Assembly: GCA_016719135.1 (NCBI GenBank)
Contig: JADKAV010000015.1
Location: forward strand, 1-64,000
Direction: 5' to 3'
DNA: 64,000 bases
Source of the DNA: Micrococcales bacterium
GTDB taxonomy: Bacteria; Actinomycetota; Actinomycetes; S36-B12; UBA10799
This document shows positions 17,225-26,208 of this stretch, piece by piece. A program made the translations under genes and the position numbers. The notes beneath the pieces were generated by a model. It was not told where the DNA came from. It did not search any database and saw nothing but the letters and a program-made list of their open reading frames with translations. The first letter of the stretch is position 1, and the number at the start of each line of letters is the position of its first letter.

Positions 17225-18058
17225 CTACGATGGCGGGTGCGGATACTCGTCGGCGCGCTGAGCGGTTGTGCTTGACAGACCCCTTACATTTGCGCCGGTC
17301 CGAGCGTCGATCACCTGCCGCAACACACTGGGTCGGTCGGTGATGATCCCGTGCACTCCCTGATCCAGCAGACCATGCATCTGTGCCGGGTCGTCGACCG
17401 TCCACACGTGAACGGGCCATCCGCGTGCGTGGGCCTGGCGCATGAAGGCCGCAGTGACGATCCGCAAGCCGGACGCCGAGGGCGGCACCTGAACACATAT
17501 CGGCCCGCTGGGCAGCACGAACCGGGACGCCACCGAAACTCGACCTAACCGGGTCCGTCCAACGAGGGCCGTGACCTCTTGCGGCGCGAGGCTAGTGCAC
17601 ACCGCGTCGCCGAACCGAGCACGCACGCGCCGCAGCCGGTTCCAGGAGAACGACGCGATACACACACGGTCAAGGTGGTGACCACCGCTGAGTAAGTCGA
17701 GCAGCGGAGCGACGGCGTTGTCCTCCTTGACGTCGATGTTGAAGCGCACTTGCGGGAACTCCTCCAGGACCTCCTGCAGCGAATGCACCCGCTCGGCATT
17801 GCCGATGCGCGCCTTCTTGACCTCGCTGAAAGGCAGATCCCGGATCCGCCCGACGCGATCGGTCACCCGGTTCAGCGACTGGTCGTGAAAGACGACGGGC
17901 ACTCCGTCTGCGGTCGCCCTGATGTCCGTCTCGATGTACTCAAAGCCCAAGGACACCGCTCGACGAAAGGCCGTCAGCGAGTTCTCCGGGGCTTCCCGGG
18001 CGCCACCCCGGTGCGCGAACGCAACCGGAGCAGCGGCCTCCAAGTACGGATGGGTCAC
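17225..18058 (-). CDS. Glycerophosphodiester phosphodiesterase
   Basis: A 277-residue GDPD-type TIM barrel hydrolysing deacylated phospholipids to glycerol 3-phosphate. The catalytic and metal residues appear as AHRGGAREAPENSLTAF, EYIETDIRATADGVPVVFHD and NIDVKED, and the C-terminal half ends VHVWTVDDPAQMHGLLDQGV and GIITDRP. No signal peptide is visible, so it is probably cytoplasmic. The GTG start overlaps the amidase stop (GTGA), indicating coupled expression. Confidence 0.9.
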   Translation of the reverse strand: MTHPYLEAAAPVAFAHRGGAREAPENSLTAFRRAVSLGFEYIETDIRATADGVPVVFHDQSLNRVTDRVGRIRDLPFSEVKKARIGNAERVHSLQEVLEEFPQVRFNIDVKEDNAVAPLLDLLSGGHHLDRVCIASFSWNRLRRVRARFGDAVCTSLAPQEVTALVGRTRLGRVSVASRFVLPSGPICVQVPPSASGLRIVTAAFMRQAHARGWPVHVWTVDDPAQMHGLLDQGVHGIITDRPSVLRQVIDARTGANVRGLSSTTAQRADEYPHPPS

Positions 18059-19542
18059 AACGCCCCTGACGTCGGCAACAGGTCGACCCAGGGCTGGGCG
18101 GCCTCGATCTGCGCGGCCAGCTGCAGCAGGACGGCGTCGTCGCCGAACGCTGCTGCGAGTTGGACACCGACCGGAAGGCCATCGCGTGTGACATGCATGG
18201 GGACGCTGGCTGCCGGTTGACCGGTCAAGTTGTAGATCTGAGTCTGCGGAGTGGCGGCCAGGGAGTCAGCGGCGAGGTCGTCGAGGGTCTTACGCAGGAC
18301 CGGCCCCGGCCCCACCCGCTGCAGAACCGACAAGGCTGCCTGTTCCACCTTGCTCGGTGCCAGTTCACCGATCTTCACCGGGGGAGTGGCCACAGTCGCG
18401 GTCAGGTGCACGTCGAACTCGGGGCCGAACAGGTCGCCGAAACGTCGACCCATCTCTACACCCCATGCCTTGGCAGCGCTCATTTCGGCCGCACTGAGGG
18501 TTCTGCCGACCTGATTGAGGAACCAGGTGGACCGTTCGAAGTTGCGGGCGTCGGCTTTGCGCCCGGTCATCTCCTCGGTCCAATCGACCTCCTTCGCGAC
18601 ATTGGCCGCGACGATGGTCAGATAGGCCTTCGCACCCTCGGTGGCCCGGATCGGCAGGTCGAACTCCACCACCTCGTGGCCCAGTTCGGACAGCAGGGAT
18701 GCGGCCTTGTCGACCGCCTCCACTGCATCAGGGTGCATACTCGCACCGAACAGGCTTCGGGTCGAATAGCCGATCCGCAGTTTGCGTGGTTTGCGACTGG
18801 CGGCGGTCAGGTAGGACTTGGGGCCGTCGGGCGCGGCGTAGGGTGCACCCGGGTCGGCTCCGCGGACTGCATCGAGGGCCGCAGCGGTGTCTCGCACCGA
18901 GCGTGACATGAGGAGCCTGACGACCAGCCCGTCCCATCCTTCGCCCTCGTCGGGCCCGAGCGGAACCAGGCCGCGGCTCGTCTTGAGTCCGAAGATCCCG
19001 CAGTTGGACGCGGGGATCCGCAGCGAACCGCCACCATCCCCACCGTGCGCGAGCGGCACGATGCCGGCCGCGATCGCAGCGGCCGACCCGCCGCTGGATC
19101 CACCGGGTGTGCGTTGCAGATTCCACGGATTGCGGGCGGGTCCCCGCAATTCGGGTTCGCTCACGCCCATGATGCCGAACTCCGGGCAGTTGGTCTTACC
19201 GAAGATGTTGAGCCCGGCCTTCTCGAACCGCACGAACAACTCACTGCTGCGTTGCGGGATCCAGTCCTCCAGGGACCTGCTGGAGTAGGTACAGCGGTGC
19301 CCGGCCAGGTGTCCGTCCATGTCCTTGATGAGGAAGGGAACACCACCGAACGGACCGCTGAGACCCTCCGCGGCCGCCCGCGCCTGCTCGTCCCAGGACT
19401 CCACCACAGCGTTGATGGCCGGATTCACCGCGTTGCGGCGCGCGATCGCCGCCTGAAGCACCTCCGTGGCTGTCACCTCGCCGTTCTGGATGAGTTTCGC
19501 GAGGCCGAGCCCGTCATATCGCACATATTCGTCATGCCGCAT
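18055..19542 (-). CDS. Amidase signature family enzyme
   Basis: A 495-residue amidase. The Ser-cisSer-Lys machinery is visible: the lysine in FLIKDMDGH, the glycine-serine loop TPGGSSGGSAAAIAAG, and GGDGGGSLRIPASNCGIFGL with the nucleophile region. The family hydrolyses amides, including 6-aminohexanoate-cyclic dimer-type and aryl amides; the substrate here is unknown. It is not a gatA-like gene by context because no gatB or gatC is near. The ATG at 19542 is preceded 6 nt by TAGGCT. It is co-transcribed with the downstream phosphodiesterase. Confidence 0.88.
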   Translation of the reverse strand: MRHDEYVRYDGLGLAKLIQNGEVTATEVLQAAIARRNAVNPAINAVVESWDEQARAAAEGLSGPFGGVPFLIKDMDGHLAGHRCTYSSRSLEDWIPQRSSELFVRFEKAGLNIFGKTNCPEFGIMGVSEPELRGPARNPWNLQRTPGGSSGGSAAAIAAGIVPLAHGGDGGGSLRIPASNCGIFGLKTSRGLVPLGPDEGEGWDGLVVRLLMSRSVRDTAAALDAVRGADPGAPYAAPDGPKSYLTAASRKPRKLRIGYSTRSLFGASMHPDAVEAVDKAASLLSELGHEVVEFDLPIRATEGAKAYLTIVAANVAKEVDWTEEMTGRKADARNFERSTWFLNQVGRTLSAAEMSAAKAWGVEMGRRFGDLFGPEFDVHLTATVATPPVKIGELAPSKVEQAALSVLQRVGPGPVLRKTLDDLAADSLAATPQTQIYNLTGQPAASVPMHVTRDGLPVGVQLAAAFGDDAVLLQLAAQIEAAQPWVDLLPTSGAL

Positions 19543-19548
19543 GCAGCG

Positions 19549-19554
19549 AGCCTA
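19549..19554 (-). promoter_or_regulatory. -10 element, leaderless type, before the amidase gene
   Basis: On the minus strand TAGGCT, then 6 nt, then the ATG at 19542. Confidence 0.55.
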
Positions 19555-19650
19555 ATGCGAGCCGGTGGATGAGTCAGGGGGTTGCCGGGATGCGAGCGCT
19601 TGCTGGGCGGTCGCCTTGCCGTGGTCGAGTACCCGCAGCTCGCGGCCCTT

Positions 19651-19706
19651 TTGGCGCGCGCGGACAACGTCATAGGATGACGTGCTGTCGGTCTGTCGCC
19701 GACAGC
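19651..19706 (+). promoter_or_regulatory. Promoter and leader hairpin before the UvrA paralogue
   Basis: TTGGCG (19651-19656), a 16-nt spacer and TAGGAT (19673-19678) form a recognisable promoter. A perfect 8-bp hairpin, GCTGTCGG with CCGACAGC (19684-19706), lies in the predicted leader of about 60 nt. The start codon at 19747 has its own AGGAG. Confidence 0.45.
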
Positions 19707-19746
19707 AGACATCACCGTCCGACAGGCGGTGACAAAGGAGAAGGTG

Positions 19747-22113
19747 ATGGGCGAGCAGATGCACGCGGCCGACAGCCACGAACTGATCCGCGTTCACGGA
19801 GCCCGCGTGAACAACCTCAAAGACGTCAGCGTGGAGATCCCCAAACGCCGACTGACCGTCTTCACCGGGGTGTCCGGGTCGGGCAAGAGTTCGCTGGTCT
19901 TCGGCACCATCGCCGCAGAGTCGCAACGCTTGATCAACGAGACCTACAGCACCTTCGTACAGGGCTTCATGCCCACCCTCGCGCGCCCCGACGTGGACGT
20001 CTTGGAGGGACTGACGACGGCGATCATCGTGGATCAGGAGCGCATGGGCGCGAACTCCCGCTCGACTGTCGGCACCGCGACCGATGCCAACGCGATGCTG
20101 CGCATCCTGTTCAGTCGCCTCGGTGAACCCCACGTAGGCTCCTCGCAGGCCTTCTCCTTCAACGTCGCGTCCGTCAGTGGCGCTGGGGCGGTCACCCTGG
20201 AGAAAGGCAACAGGACCGTCAAGGAACGCCGCAGCTTCCACATCACCGGGGGCATGTGCCCGCGCTGTGAGGGCATGGGCAAAGTGACGGACTTCGATCT
20301 GGGCGCGCTGTACGACGAGACCAAGTCATTGAGTGAAGGGGCGCTGACCATCCCCGGGTACAGCATGGACGGCTGGTACGGACGTATCTACCGCGGATGT
20401 GGTTTCTTCGACGCGGACAAGCCGATCGCGAAGTTCACGAAAAGGGAACTCGACGCGCTGCTGTACAAGGAGCCCACCCGGATCAAGATCGAAGGGATCA
20501 ACGTCACCTACGAGGGGCTGATCCCCAAGATCCAGAAGACGCTGCTGGCCAAGGACGTCGACGCGATGCAACCGCACATCCGGGCCTTCGTGGAACGCGC
20601 GGTCGTATTCACGACATGTCCGGACTGCGGCGGCACCCGCCTGAATGAGGGAGCTCGTTCCTCCAAGATCAAAGGCATCAACATCGCCGATGCGTGTGCC
20701 ATGCAGATCAGCGACCTGGCGCGATGGGTCCAGGGCTTGGACGATACTTCGGTCGCTCCGCTGCTGGCCAGCCTTCGGCACACCCTCGACTCCTTCGTAG
20801 AGATCGGCCTGGGATATCTGTCCCTGGAACGGCCGGCCGGCACCTTGTCCGGCGGGGAGGCACAACGCACCAAGATGATCCGTCATCTCGGATCGTCGCT
20901 GACTGACGTGACGTACGTCTTCGACGAGCCGACCATCGGACTGCATCCGCACGACATCGCGCGCATGAACACGCTGCTGCTGCAGCTGCGCGACAAGGGC
21001 AACACCGTGCTCGTGGTCGAACACAAGCCGGAGGTCATCGCGATCGCCGACCACGTGGTCGATCTGGGACCGCATGCCGGTAGCGCCGGCGGAGAGGTGG
21101 TCTTCGAGGGAACGGTGGAGGGCCTGCGCGCGACCGACTCCCTCACCGGTCGACACCTTGACGACCGGGCACAGCTCAAGGCGACGTTCCGCGCAGCAGT
21201 CGGGCAGTTGGAGGTTCGCGGGGCGAGCACGAACAATCTGCAAGACGTGGACGTTGACATCCCGCTCGGCGTACTGGTGGTGCTGACAGGCGTGGCGGGA
21301 TCGGGCAAGAGTTCGCTGATCGACGGTTCGGTGGCGGGGCGGGACGGGGTGGTGTCGATCGATCAGGGCGCGATCCGGGGCTCACGGCGCAGTAATCCCG
21401 CGACGTACACCGGTCTGCTCGACCCCATCCGCAAGGCCTTCGCCAAGACCAACGGTGTGAAGCCAGCGTTGTTCAGCGCCAACTCCGAAGGCGCCTGTCC
21501 GACCTGCAAGGGCGCGGGAGTCATCTACACCGACCTCGCGATGATGGCGGGCGTGTCCACAATCTGCGAGGAGTGCGAGGGCAAGCGGTTCCAGGCGTCG
21601 GTGCTGGAGTACCACCTCGGCGGCAAGGACATCAGCGAGGTGCTTGCCATGTCGGTGATCGAGGCGGGGGAGTTCTTCAATGTGGAGGAGTCCCGCACCC
21701 CGGCTGCCCACCGAATCCTCGAACGCCTGGCCGACGTCGGTCTCGGCTACCTGACACTCGGGCAACCCCTCACGACGTTGTCCGGCGGCGAGCGTCAGCG
21801 ACTGAAACTCGCCACGCACCTGGGGGACAAGGGTGGGGTGTTCATCCTCGACGAGCCCACGACCGGCCTGCACCTGGCCGACGTCGAGCAGTTGCTCGGA
21901 CTCTTGGACAGGTTGGTCGACTCCGGCAAGTCGGTCATCGTGATCGAGCACCACCAGGCCGTGATGGCCCACGCCGACTGGATCATCGACCTCGGCCCGG
22001 GGGCTGGTCACGACGGTGGGCGAATCGTCTTCGAGGGCACTCCCGCCGACCTCGTCGCTGATCGATCGACGTTGACCGGGGAGCATCTGGCGGCCTATGT
22101 AGCCCGCCGTTGA
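19747..22113 (+). CDS. UvrA-like ABC ATPase (UvrA paralogue)
   Basis: A 788-residue UvrA relative, shorter than the roughly 950 residues of true UvrA. It has two ATPase modules: Walker A GVSGSGKS at residues 41-48 and GVAGSGKS in the second half, with signatures LSGGEAQR and LSGGERQR. Four CxxC zinc-type pairs are present (CPRCEG, CPDCGG, CPTCKG, CEECEG). The large UvrB-binding insert seems reduced. This group includes UvrA2/DrrC-type proteins linked to tolerance of DNA-binding drugs or unusual lesions. The ATG at 19747 is preferred because AAAGGAG sits just before it; a GTG at 19729 is an alternative. Confidence 0.88.
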   Translation: MGEQMHAADSHELIRVHGARVNNLKDVSVEIPKRRLTVFTGVSGSGKSSLVFGTIAAESQRLINETYSTFVQGFMPTLARPDVDVLEGLTTAIIVDQERMGANSRSTVGTATDANAMLRILFSRLGEPHVGSSQAFSFNVASVSGAGAVTLEKGNRTVKERRSFHITGGMCPRCEGMGKVTDFDLGALYDETKSLSEGALTIPGYSMDGWYGRIYRGCGFFDADKPIAKFTKRELDALLYKEPTRIKIEGINVTYEGLIPKIQKTLLAKDVDAMQPHIRAFVERAVVFTTCPDCGGTRLNEGARSSKIKGINIADACAMQISDLARWVQGLDDTSVAPLLASLRHTLDSFVEIGLGYLSLERPAGTLSGGEAQRTKMIRHLGSSLTDVTYVFDEPTIGLHPHDIARMNTLLLQLRDKGNTVLVVEHKPEVIAIADHVVDLGPHAGSAGGEVVFEGTVEGLRATDSLTGRHLDDRAQLKATFRAAVGQLEVRGASTNNLQDVDVDIPLGVLVVLTGVAGSGKSSLIDGSVAGRDGVVSIDQGAIRGSRRSNPATYTGLLDPIRKAFAKTNGVKPALFSANSEGACPTCKGAGVIYTDLAMMAGVSTICEECEGKRFQASVLEYHLGGKDISEVLAMSVIEAGEFFNVEESRTPAAHRILERLADVGLGYLTLGQPLTTLSGGERQRLKLATHLGDKGGVFILDEPTTGLHLADVEQLLGLLDRLVDSGKSVIVIEHHQAVMAHADWIIDLGPGAGHDGGRIVFEGTPADLVADRSTLTGEHLAAYVARR

Positions 22114-22189
22114 CCCCTCGTGTCGCGCTCAATCACCCCGCCAGGTACCAGAGAATGCCGTCATAGTCCGACTGAGGCAGGATCGACGG

Positions 22190-22219
22190 TTGCTGGACTG
22201 CATCCTGTCCTGCGATAAT
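22190..22219 (+). promoter_or_regulatory. Promoter of the toxin-antitoxin operon
   Basis: TTGCTG (22190-22195), an 18-nt spacer and GATAAT (22214-22219). GGCCA and TGGCC flank the next 25 bases and could be operator half-sites for the antitoxin. Confidence 0.4.
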
Positions 22220-22260
22220 GGCCATATTCAACACCCTCAAAGTGGCCACGGGAGGCTGGG

Positions 22261-22515
22261 ATGGACGTCGGGGTCCGTGATCTTCGGGACGGTCTGAGCC
22301 GTTACCTCTCGTCCGTGCGTGACGGGCACACGATTACGGTGACCGACCATGGTCGTCCAATTGCGCGCATAGTGCCAGCGGGGGACCCGACGTCTCTCGA
22401 GCGACTCATAGCCGAGGGCCGCGTCACGCCGGCTTCCGGGCCCCGGGCCGCTCGCTCGAAGCCGATCGAGGCCGCGGGTTCGGTCAGCGATCTCATCAGT
22501 GACCAGCGCCGTTGA
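22261..22515 (+). CDS. Phd/YefM family antitoxin
   Basis: An 84-residue antitoxin. The N-terminal half (VGVRDLRDGLSRYLSSVRDG, then HTITVTDHGRPIARIVPAGD) is the Phd/YefM DNA-binding fold that dimerises on the operator; the C-terminal tail, rich in Ala and Arg, would wrap the toxin. Start ATG has GGGAGG 5 nt upstream. The stop TGA overlaps the toxin start TTG, as in most VapBC-type operons, so the antitoxin is made first and autoregulation is likely. Confidence 0.85.
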   Translation: MDVGVRDLRDGLSRYLSSVRDGHTITVTDHGRPIARIVPAGDPTSLERLIAEGRVTPASGPRAARSKPIEAAGSVSDLISDQRR

Positions 22516-22940
22516 TCCTGTACCTCGACACCTCAGCGCTGGTTCCACTCCTGATCGCAGAGCAGACCTCCGATGTCTGTGGGCAATTGTGGGATCGGGC
22601 CGATCGCGTCACTACTGCACGATTGACGTATGTCGAAACCGCAGCTGCACTCGCGGCCGCGGAGCGCCTGGGTCGGCTGACTGCCCCTCAGTACGTTGCC
22701 AGCCGCGAGATGCTGAACGAGCTATGGGGCGCCGTTGATGTGGTCGAACTCGATGCCGGCCTGATGCTCTCATCTGCTGACATCGCTGCCAGACGAGGTC
22801 TTCGTGGGTACGACGCCGTCCACTGCGCGGCTGCGTCTGGGCTGCGCGGTGAGAGCCTCGTGGCGGCGGCCGGTGACACGCAACTTCTGGCTGCCTGGTC
22901 GGCCGAGGGCCTAGCAGTGATCGATATCAACGCTTCATGA
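22512..22940 (+). CDS. PIN-domain ribonuclease toxin (VapC type)
   Basis: A 142-residue PIN domain. The acidic metal-binding set is complete: D6 in LYLDTSALVP, E42 in TYVETAAAL, D101 in YDAVHCAAA and D122 in AAGDTQLL. Such toxins cleave tRNA or rRNA when the labile antitoxin is lost. The TTG start overlaps the antitoxin stop. All catalytic residues are kept, so it should be active. A second, broken PIN gene lies 180 bp downstream. Confidence 0.88.
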   Translation: MILYLDTSALVPLLIAEQTSDVCGQLWDRADRVTTARLTYVETAAALAAAERLGRLTAPQYVASREMLNELWGAVDVVELDAGLMLSSADIAARRGLRGYDAVHCAAASGLRGESLVAAAGDTQLLAAWSAEGLAVIDINAS

Positions 22941-23118
22941 CGTGCTCAGAGTTCGTGCCCTGAACAAATCGTGAATCCCCAGGCGATTTGATGAGTGTCT
23001 GCTGGGTTCGATGATCGATCCACTGATTGCCGAACCGATCGGGCCCCGTGGCAGCGGGATCGGGGCCAGTCGCGTGAGAGAAGTTCCGCGCCATAATGAC
23101 CGATAATCGATATTATGA

Positions 23119-23289
23119 CATTTCAAGCGCGCTTCTTCATTCGCTCACCTTTACGACGCGTGCTGGGCGGCCAGCGCGGAGTGGCTAGATATCGCGCTGG
23201 TCAGCGCCGATCGAGAACTCCTGGCTGCGGGACTCGCCGAGTCGCCAGCCACCACGGTGGTCCGGCTTAGATTGCCACACGCGCGTTGA
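23119..23289 (+). pseudogene. C-terminal remnant of a second PIN-domain toxin
   Basis: An open frame of 56 codons with no start, bounded by a TGA at 23116-23118, reads HLYDACWAASAEWLDIALVS, then ADRELLAAGLAESP. This is the last third of a VapC-like PIN domain, including the two C-terminal acidic positions (D in YDAC, D in SADREL). The N-terminal two thirds and any antitoxin are missing. It is too short to be functional and is best read as debris from an older toxin-antitoxin locus beside the intact one. Confidence 0.7.
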
Positions 23290-23438
23290 GCCAGCCCGCA
23301 ACGTGGTCAGCAGTGTCCCGAGAGTTCCGGTGAGGTGCCGCGTGCGGGATGGGGCTCTTCGTCGGTGGATCGACGCGCTGAGCGCATCCCAATCGGATCC
23401 AGGACGCCAGCGGTCCTGGGTGCAGGGACAGCCATGCC

Positions 23439-24035
23439 CTACGGCTCCCCCGCTGATCCGGCTGCCTCTTGTGCGGCTTGCTCAACGCGCTGGTGGTAAT
23501 CAACCCACCACTGAGCATCACCGGGCGGCAGATTCGGGTTGTCAGCGCGCCATCCCGCAGATCCGTCGACGAGCTCCCGCACCACATCCGCATGGCCCGC
23601 ATGGCGATGCGTTTCGGCGATCATGTGTACCAGAATGTGGTGCAGGGTGACCGAGCGCCGCCCTTCGCGCCACCATGCGACCGAGCCGACCGTGTCCAGA
23701 CTCAGCGCGGCGATCGTTGCGTCTGAGTGTTCCCAGACTCGATGGTAGAGCTCGATGATTTCTGTGCGGGACTCGTCGGCGGTAGCCCACATGTCAGCGT
23801 TATCGTCAGCCGATTCTGAGAACCATGGGAACGTCTGTTCGAATGGGCGGCCGAAACAGTCTCCCAGGTAGCCGGCCTCGACGCTTGCCACGTGCTTGAC
23901 GATTCCCAGTAGGTTCGTGCCGCTGGGCACCAACGGGCGGCGTACGTCGTACTCGGAGAGTCCTTCCATCTTCCACAGCAGTGCCTCGCGCCCGGTTTGC
24001 AGATACTCGGCAAGCACCGCCTTGTGGTCGTTCAT
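23439..24035 (-). CDS. DinB family protein
   Basis: A 198-residue DinB-like four-helix protein (DUF664 type). Typical features are the N-terminal LLWKMEGLSEYDVRRPLVPS, GIVKHVASVEAGYLGDCFGR (first helix histidine) and HHILVHMIAETHRHAGHADV, which supplies the other metal histidines. Members are metal-dependent enzymes or thiol-transferases such as mycothiol- or bacillithiol-dependent enzymes; the reaction here is unknown. The ATG at 24035 is chosen over an upstream TTG. It lies 9 nt after the VOC gene on the same strand, so the two form an operon. Confidence 0.85.
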   Translation of the reverse strand: MNDHKAVLAEYLQTGREALLWKMEGLSEYDVRRPLVPSGTNLLGIVKHVASVEAGYLGDCFGRPFEQTFPWFSESADDNADMWATADESRTEIIELYHRVWEHSDATIAALSLDTVGSVAWWREGRRSVTLHHILVHMIAETHRHAGHADVVRELVDGSAGWRADNPNLPPGDAQWWVDYHQRVEQAAQEAAGSAGEP

Positions 24036-24044
24036 CAAGCCTGC

Positions 24045-24458
24045 TCAGGTCTGAGCGGGTTTCGGATATCCCGCGAGCCAGGAACCGTAGCGCAGCGAGT
24101 TTCCATCGGGATCGACGTAGGCTCCCTCGCACAATCCGTACTCAGTGTCTGTGGGTTCGACGTACTCCCCCGCCGCGCCGGACGCACTCCATTGCTCATG
24201 CAATGCGTTGGCGTCGTCGACGTAGAGGTACACCTCGCTCAGATTGGTCACCGGATCGATCCCGGACACCTGGCACAGGTGCAACTGCAGTCCGTCGCGG
24301 AAGACGAAGCCGTACAACACTTCGACCAGGCGCCTGCCCTCCACGACTTCGCCACGTTGGTAGGGCTTGGCGCGAAATCCGAGGCGCGCATAGTTGTCGA
24401 GCGCTGAGAGGACGTCACTGACCGGGAGGACCGGAGCCAGTGCCTTGAGCGTGGCCAT
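24045..24458 (-). CDS. VOC (glyoxalase/bleomycin-resistance) family protein
   Basis: A 137-residue single-domain VOC protein with paired beta-alpha-beta-beta-beta modules: APVLPVSDVLSALDNYARLG, then LHLCQVSG, then EVYLYVDDANALHEQWSASG and the closing AYVDPDGNSLRYG. Members are metal-dependent enzymes or small-molecule binders such as bleomycin-resistance proteins. The ATG at 24458 sits 7 nt after TAGTCT; ATG codons further upstream would place the start too close to or before that box. It is divergent from the M20 peptidase. Confidence 0.8.
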   Translation of the reverse strand: MATLKALAPVLPVSDVLSALDNYARLGFRAKPYQRGEVVEGRRLVEVLYGFVFRDGLQLHLCQVSGIDPVTNLSEVYLYVDDANALHEQWSASGAAGEYVEPTDTEYGLCEGAYVDPDGNSLRYGSWLAGYPKPAQT

Positions 24459-24465
24459 GGACATG

Positions 24466-24471
24466 AGACTA
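24466..24471 (-). promoter_or_regulatory. -10 element, leaderless type, before the VOC gene
   Basis: Minus strand TAGTCT, then 7 nt, then the ATG at 24458. Confidence 0.5.
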
Positions 24472-24530
24472 GCCACATCCAGCACCAGATTGCGCCGGTC
24501 GGCCGACGGGCGAAGGGGGCCACAGCGTTC

Positions 24531-24536
24531 TAGATT
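24531..24536 (+). promoter_or_regulatory. -10 element, leaderless type, before the M20 peptidase gene
   Basis: TAGATT, then 6 nt, then the ATG at 24543. Confidence 0.55.
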
Positions 24537-24542
24537 GCTGCC

Positions 24543-25910
24543 ATGTCACTGCAAATACCCAACACCGAAGCTGACGAACTGAAAGCCCGGATCGAAGCGC
24601 TCATGCCCGAGGTGCGCAGAGATCTCGAAGCACTGGTCGCCATCCCTTCGATCAATTTCCCCGGCTATGACCTGCCCGACGTGGTTCGCTGTGCAGAAGC
24701 ATGTGCGGAACTGCTGCGCGCGGCCGGTGCCGATCCTGAATTGATCCCCAGCTCCAGCGGCGTTCCGACGGTTCGGGCGGACATCGCCGGGCCGCCGGGC
24801 GCTCCTCTGGTTCTGCTCTACTCCCACTACGACGTACAGCCAGCAGGCGACCTGGACAAGTGGCACACCGAACCGTTCCAGGCCGAAGAGCGTGACGGGC
24901 GGCTCTACGGACGTGGCGCCGCGGACGACAAGTCCGGCGTGATCACACATCTGGCCGTTCTGCGTGCCTTCGAGGGGTCACCCCCGGTGAATCTGCGGAT
25001 CTTGTTCGAAGGTGAAGAAGAATATGGCGGCGATTTCGAGGAGTGGCCGACTACCAAGCCGGAGGTCTTCGCCGATCTCGATGCCGCGGTCATCTGCGAC
25101 ATGGGCAACGTGGAAATCGGCCAGCCGACCTTCACCACGCAACTGCGCGGAATCATCGAGGGCGTCGTCACGGTCACGACCATGGAAGAGCCCCGCCACA
25201 GCGGGATGTTCGGGGGTCCGGCTCCCGATGCCCTGATGGTGCTCATCAAGCTGCTGAGCACACTGATGGACGACGACGGCAACGCCACCATCGACGGCAT
25301 CAGTGGCTCGGATTGGGAAGGTGCCGAGTATCCCGAGGAAGCATTCCGTGAGTTGGCCCAGATACTGCCCGACCAGCCCCTAATCGGTTCCGGCAGTGTG
25401 GCATCACGGCTGTTCTCCAAACCGGCGGTCTCGGTCGTCGGGCTCGACGCGCCGGAGGTTGCCACAGCCCCGAACGCGATCATCCCGACCGCGAGGGCCA
25501 AGATCAGCGTTCGGATCCCGGCGGGTGTGGATGGTGAAGAAGCCACCGGACTGCTTGAGGCACATCTGCGCACCCACTCCCCCTTCGGCGTGAAGATCGA
25601 TTTCGAGCCCGGAGTGCCGGCCAACGGTTCCGCGGTCCCTGTGGGAGGCCCGGGCTACGACGCCTTCTCCGCGGCTATGGAGTACGCCTATGGCAAGCCA
25701 TCCACTCAGCAAGGCGCCGGCGGCGCGGTCCCCTTCGTGGCGAACCTCATCGAGTCTCGACCTGAACTAGAGGTACTGGGTGTGGGTGCGCAGGATCCGC
25801 TGGCTCGGATCCACGCTCCGAACGAGAGCATCGACCTCGAGGAGTTGAAAGACTCCATCGTTGCCGAAGCGTTGTTCCTCGCCGAGTACGGTCGACGCGC
25901 GCGGCAGTAG
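24543..25910 (+). CDS. M20 family dipeptidase
   Basis: A 455-residue two-zinc peptidase of the CNDP/PepV-like M20 branch. Metal and catalytic motifs: LLYSHYDVQPAGD (first His and Asp), YGRGAADDKSG (bridging Asp), LFEGEEEYGG (Glu pair) and RIHAPNES (final His). A dimerisation lid lies between about residues 205 and 340. It would hydrolyse dipeptides or related amides in the cytoplasm. A leaderless-type promoter precedes the ATG. It is followed by a long palindromic repeat and a tRNA gene on the other strand. Confidence 0.9.
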   Translation: MSLQIPNTEADELKARIEALMPEVRRDLEALVAIPSINFPGYDLPDVVRCAEACAELLRAAGADPELIPSSSGVPTVRADIAGPPGAPLVLLYSHYDVQPAGDLDKWHTEPFQAEERDGRLYGRGAADDKSGVITHLAVLRAFEGSPPVNLRILFEGEEEYGGDFEEWPTTKPEVFADLDAAVICDMGNVEIGQPTFTTQLRGIIEGVVTVTTMEEPRHSGMFGGPAPDALMVLIKLLSTLMDDDGNATIDGISGSDWEGAEYPEEAFRELAQILPDQPLIGSGSVASRLFSKPAVSVVGLDAPEVATAPNAIIPTARAKISVRIPAGVDGEEATGLLEAHLRTHSPFGVKIDFEPGVPANGSAVPVGGPGYDAFSAAMEYAYGKPSTQQGAGGAVPFVANLIESRPELEVLGVGAQDPLARIHAPNESIDLEELKDSIVAEALFLAEYGRRARQ

Positions 25911-25965
25911 CCGTGCGCACCTTTGGCTGCAGTCCGTTCGGCGCGGCGCGTTCCACCAAACAGCG

Positions 25966-26083
25966 GTGAGAGTTGCGTACAGGCGTTGGACAACGGTACG
26001 GACGTTGGACAACCACGGGCGGTCCTTCTCTCACCCCCGTGCGGATCTCCAACGCACGTGCCCAACTCCAACGCCTGTCGATC
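25966..26083. repeat. Long intergenic palindrome, copy 1 of a two-copy family
   Basis: ACAGGCGTTGGA (25979-25990) pairs perfectly with TCCAACGCCTGT (26067-26078), enclosing further GTTGGAC and CACGGG/CCCGTG complementarity. A diverged copy starting with the same GTGAGAGTTG lies at 44334-44450. The rest of 25911-26208 shows no gene. Confidence 0.75.
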
Positions 26084-26175
26084 TCGGGCATGTGACAACG
26101 ACTAGACAGATTTGTCGCCGCCAGCGAGAGGCGGCCGCGTCGCAAACCCGTGATCAGGCGCTGACGACCAAACAC

Positions 26176-26202
26176 AAAACCCCCGGCCTGACCAGGGGTT
26201 TT
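26176..26202 (-). terminator. Terminator of tRNA-Val(CAC)
   Basis: AAAACCCC and GGGGTTTT flank CGGCCTGACCA; read on the minus strand the hairpin ends in a T-rich tail just after the tRNA. Confidence 0.75.
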
Positions 26203-26208
26203 GCTTGG

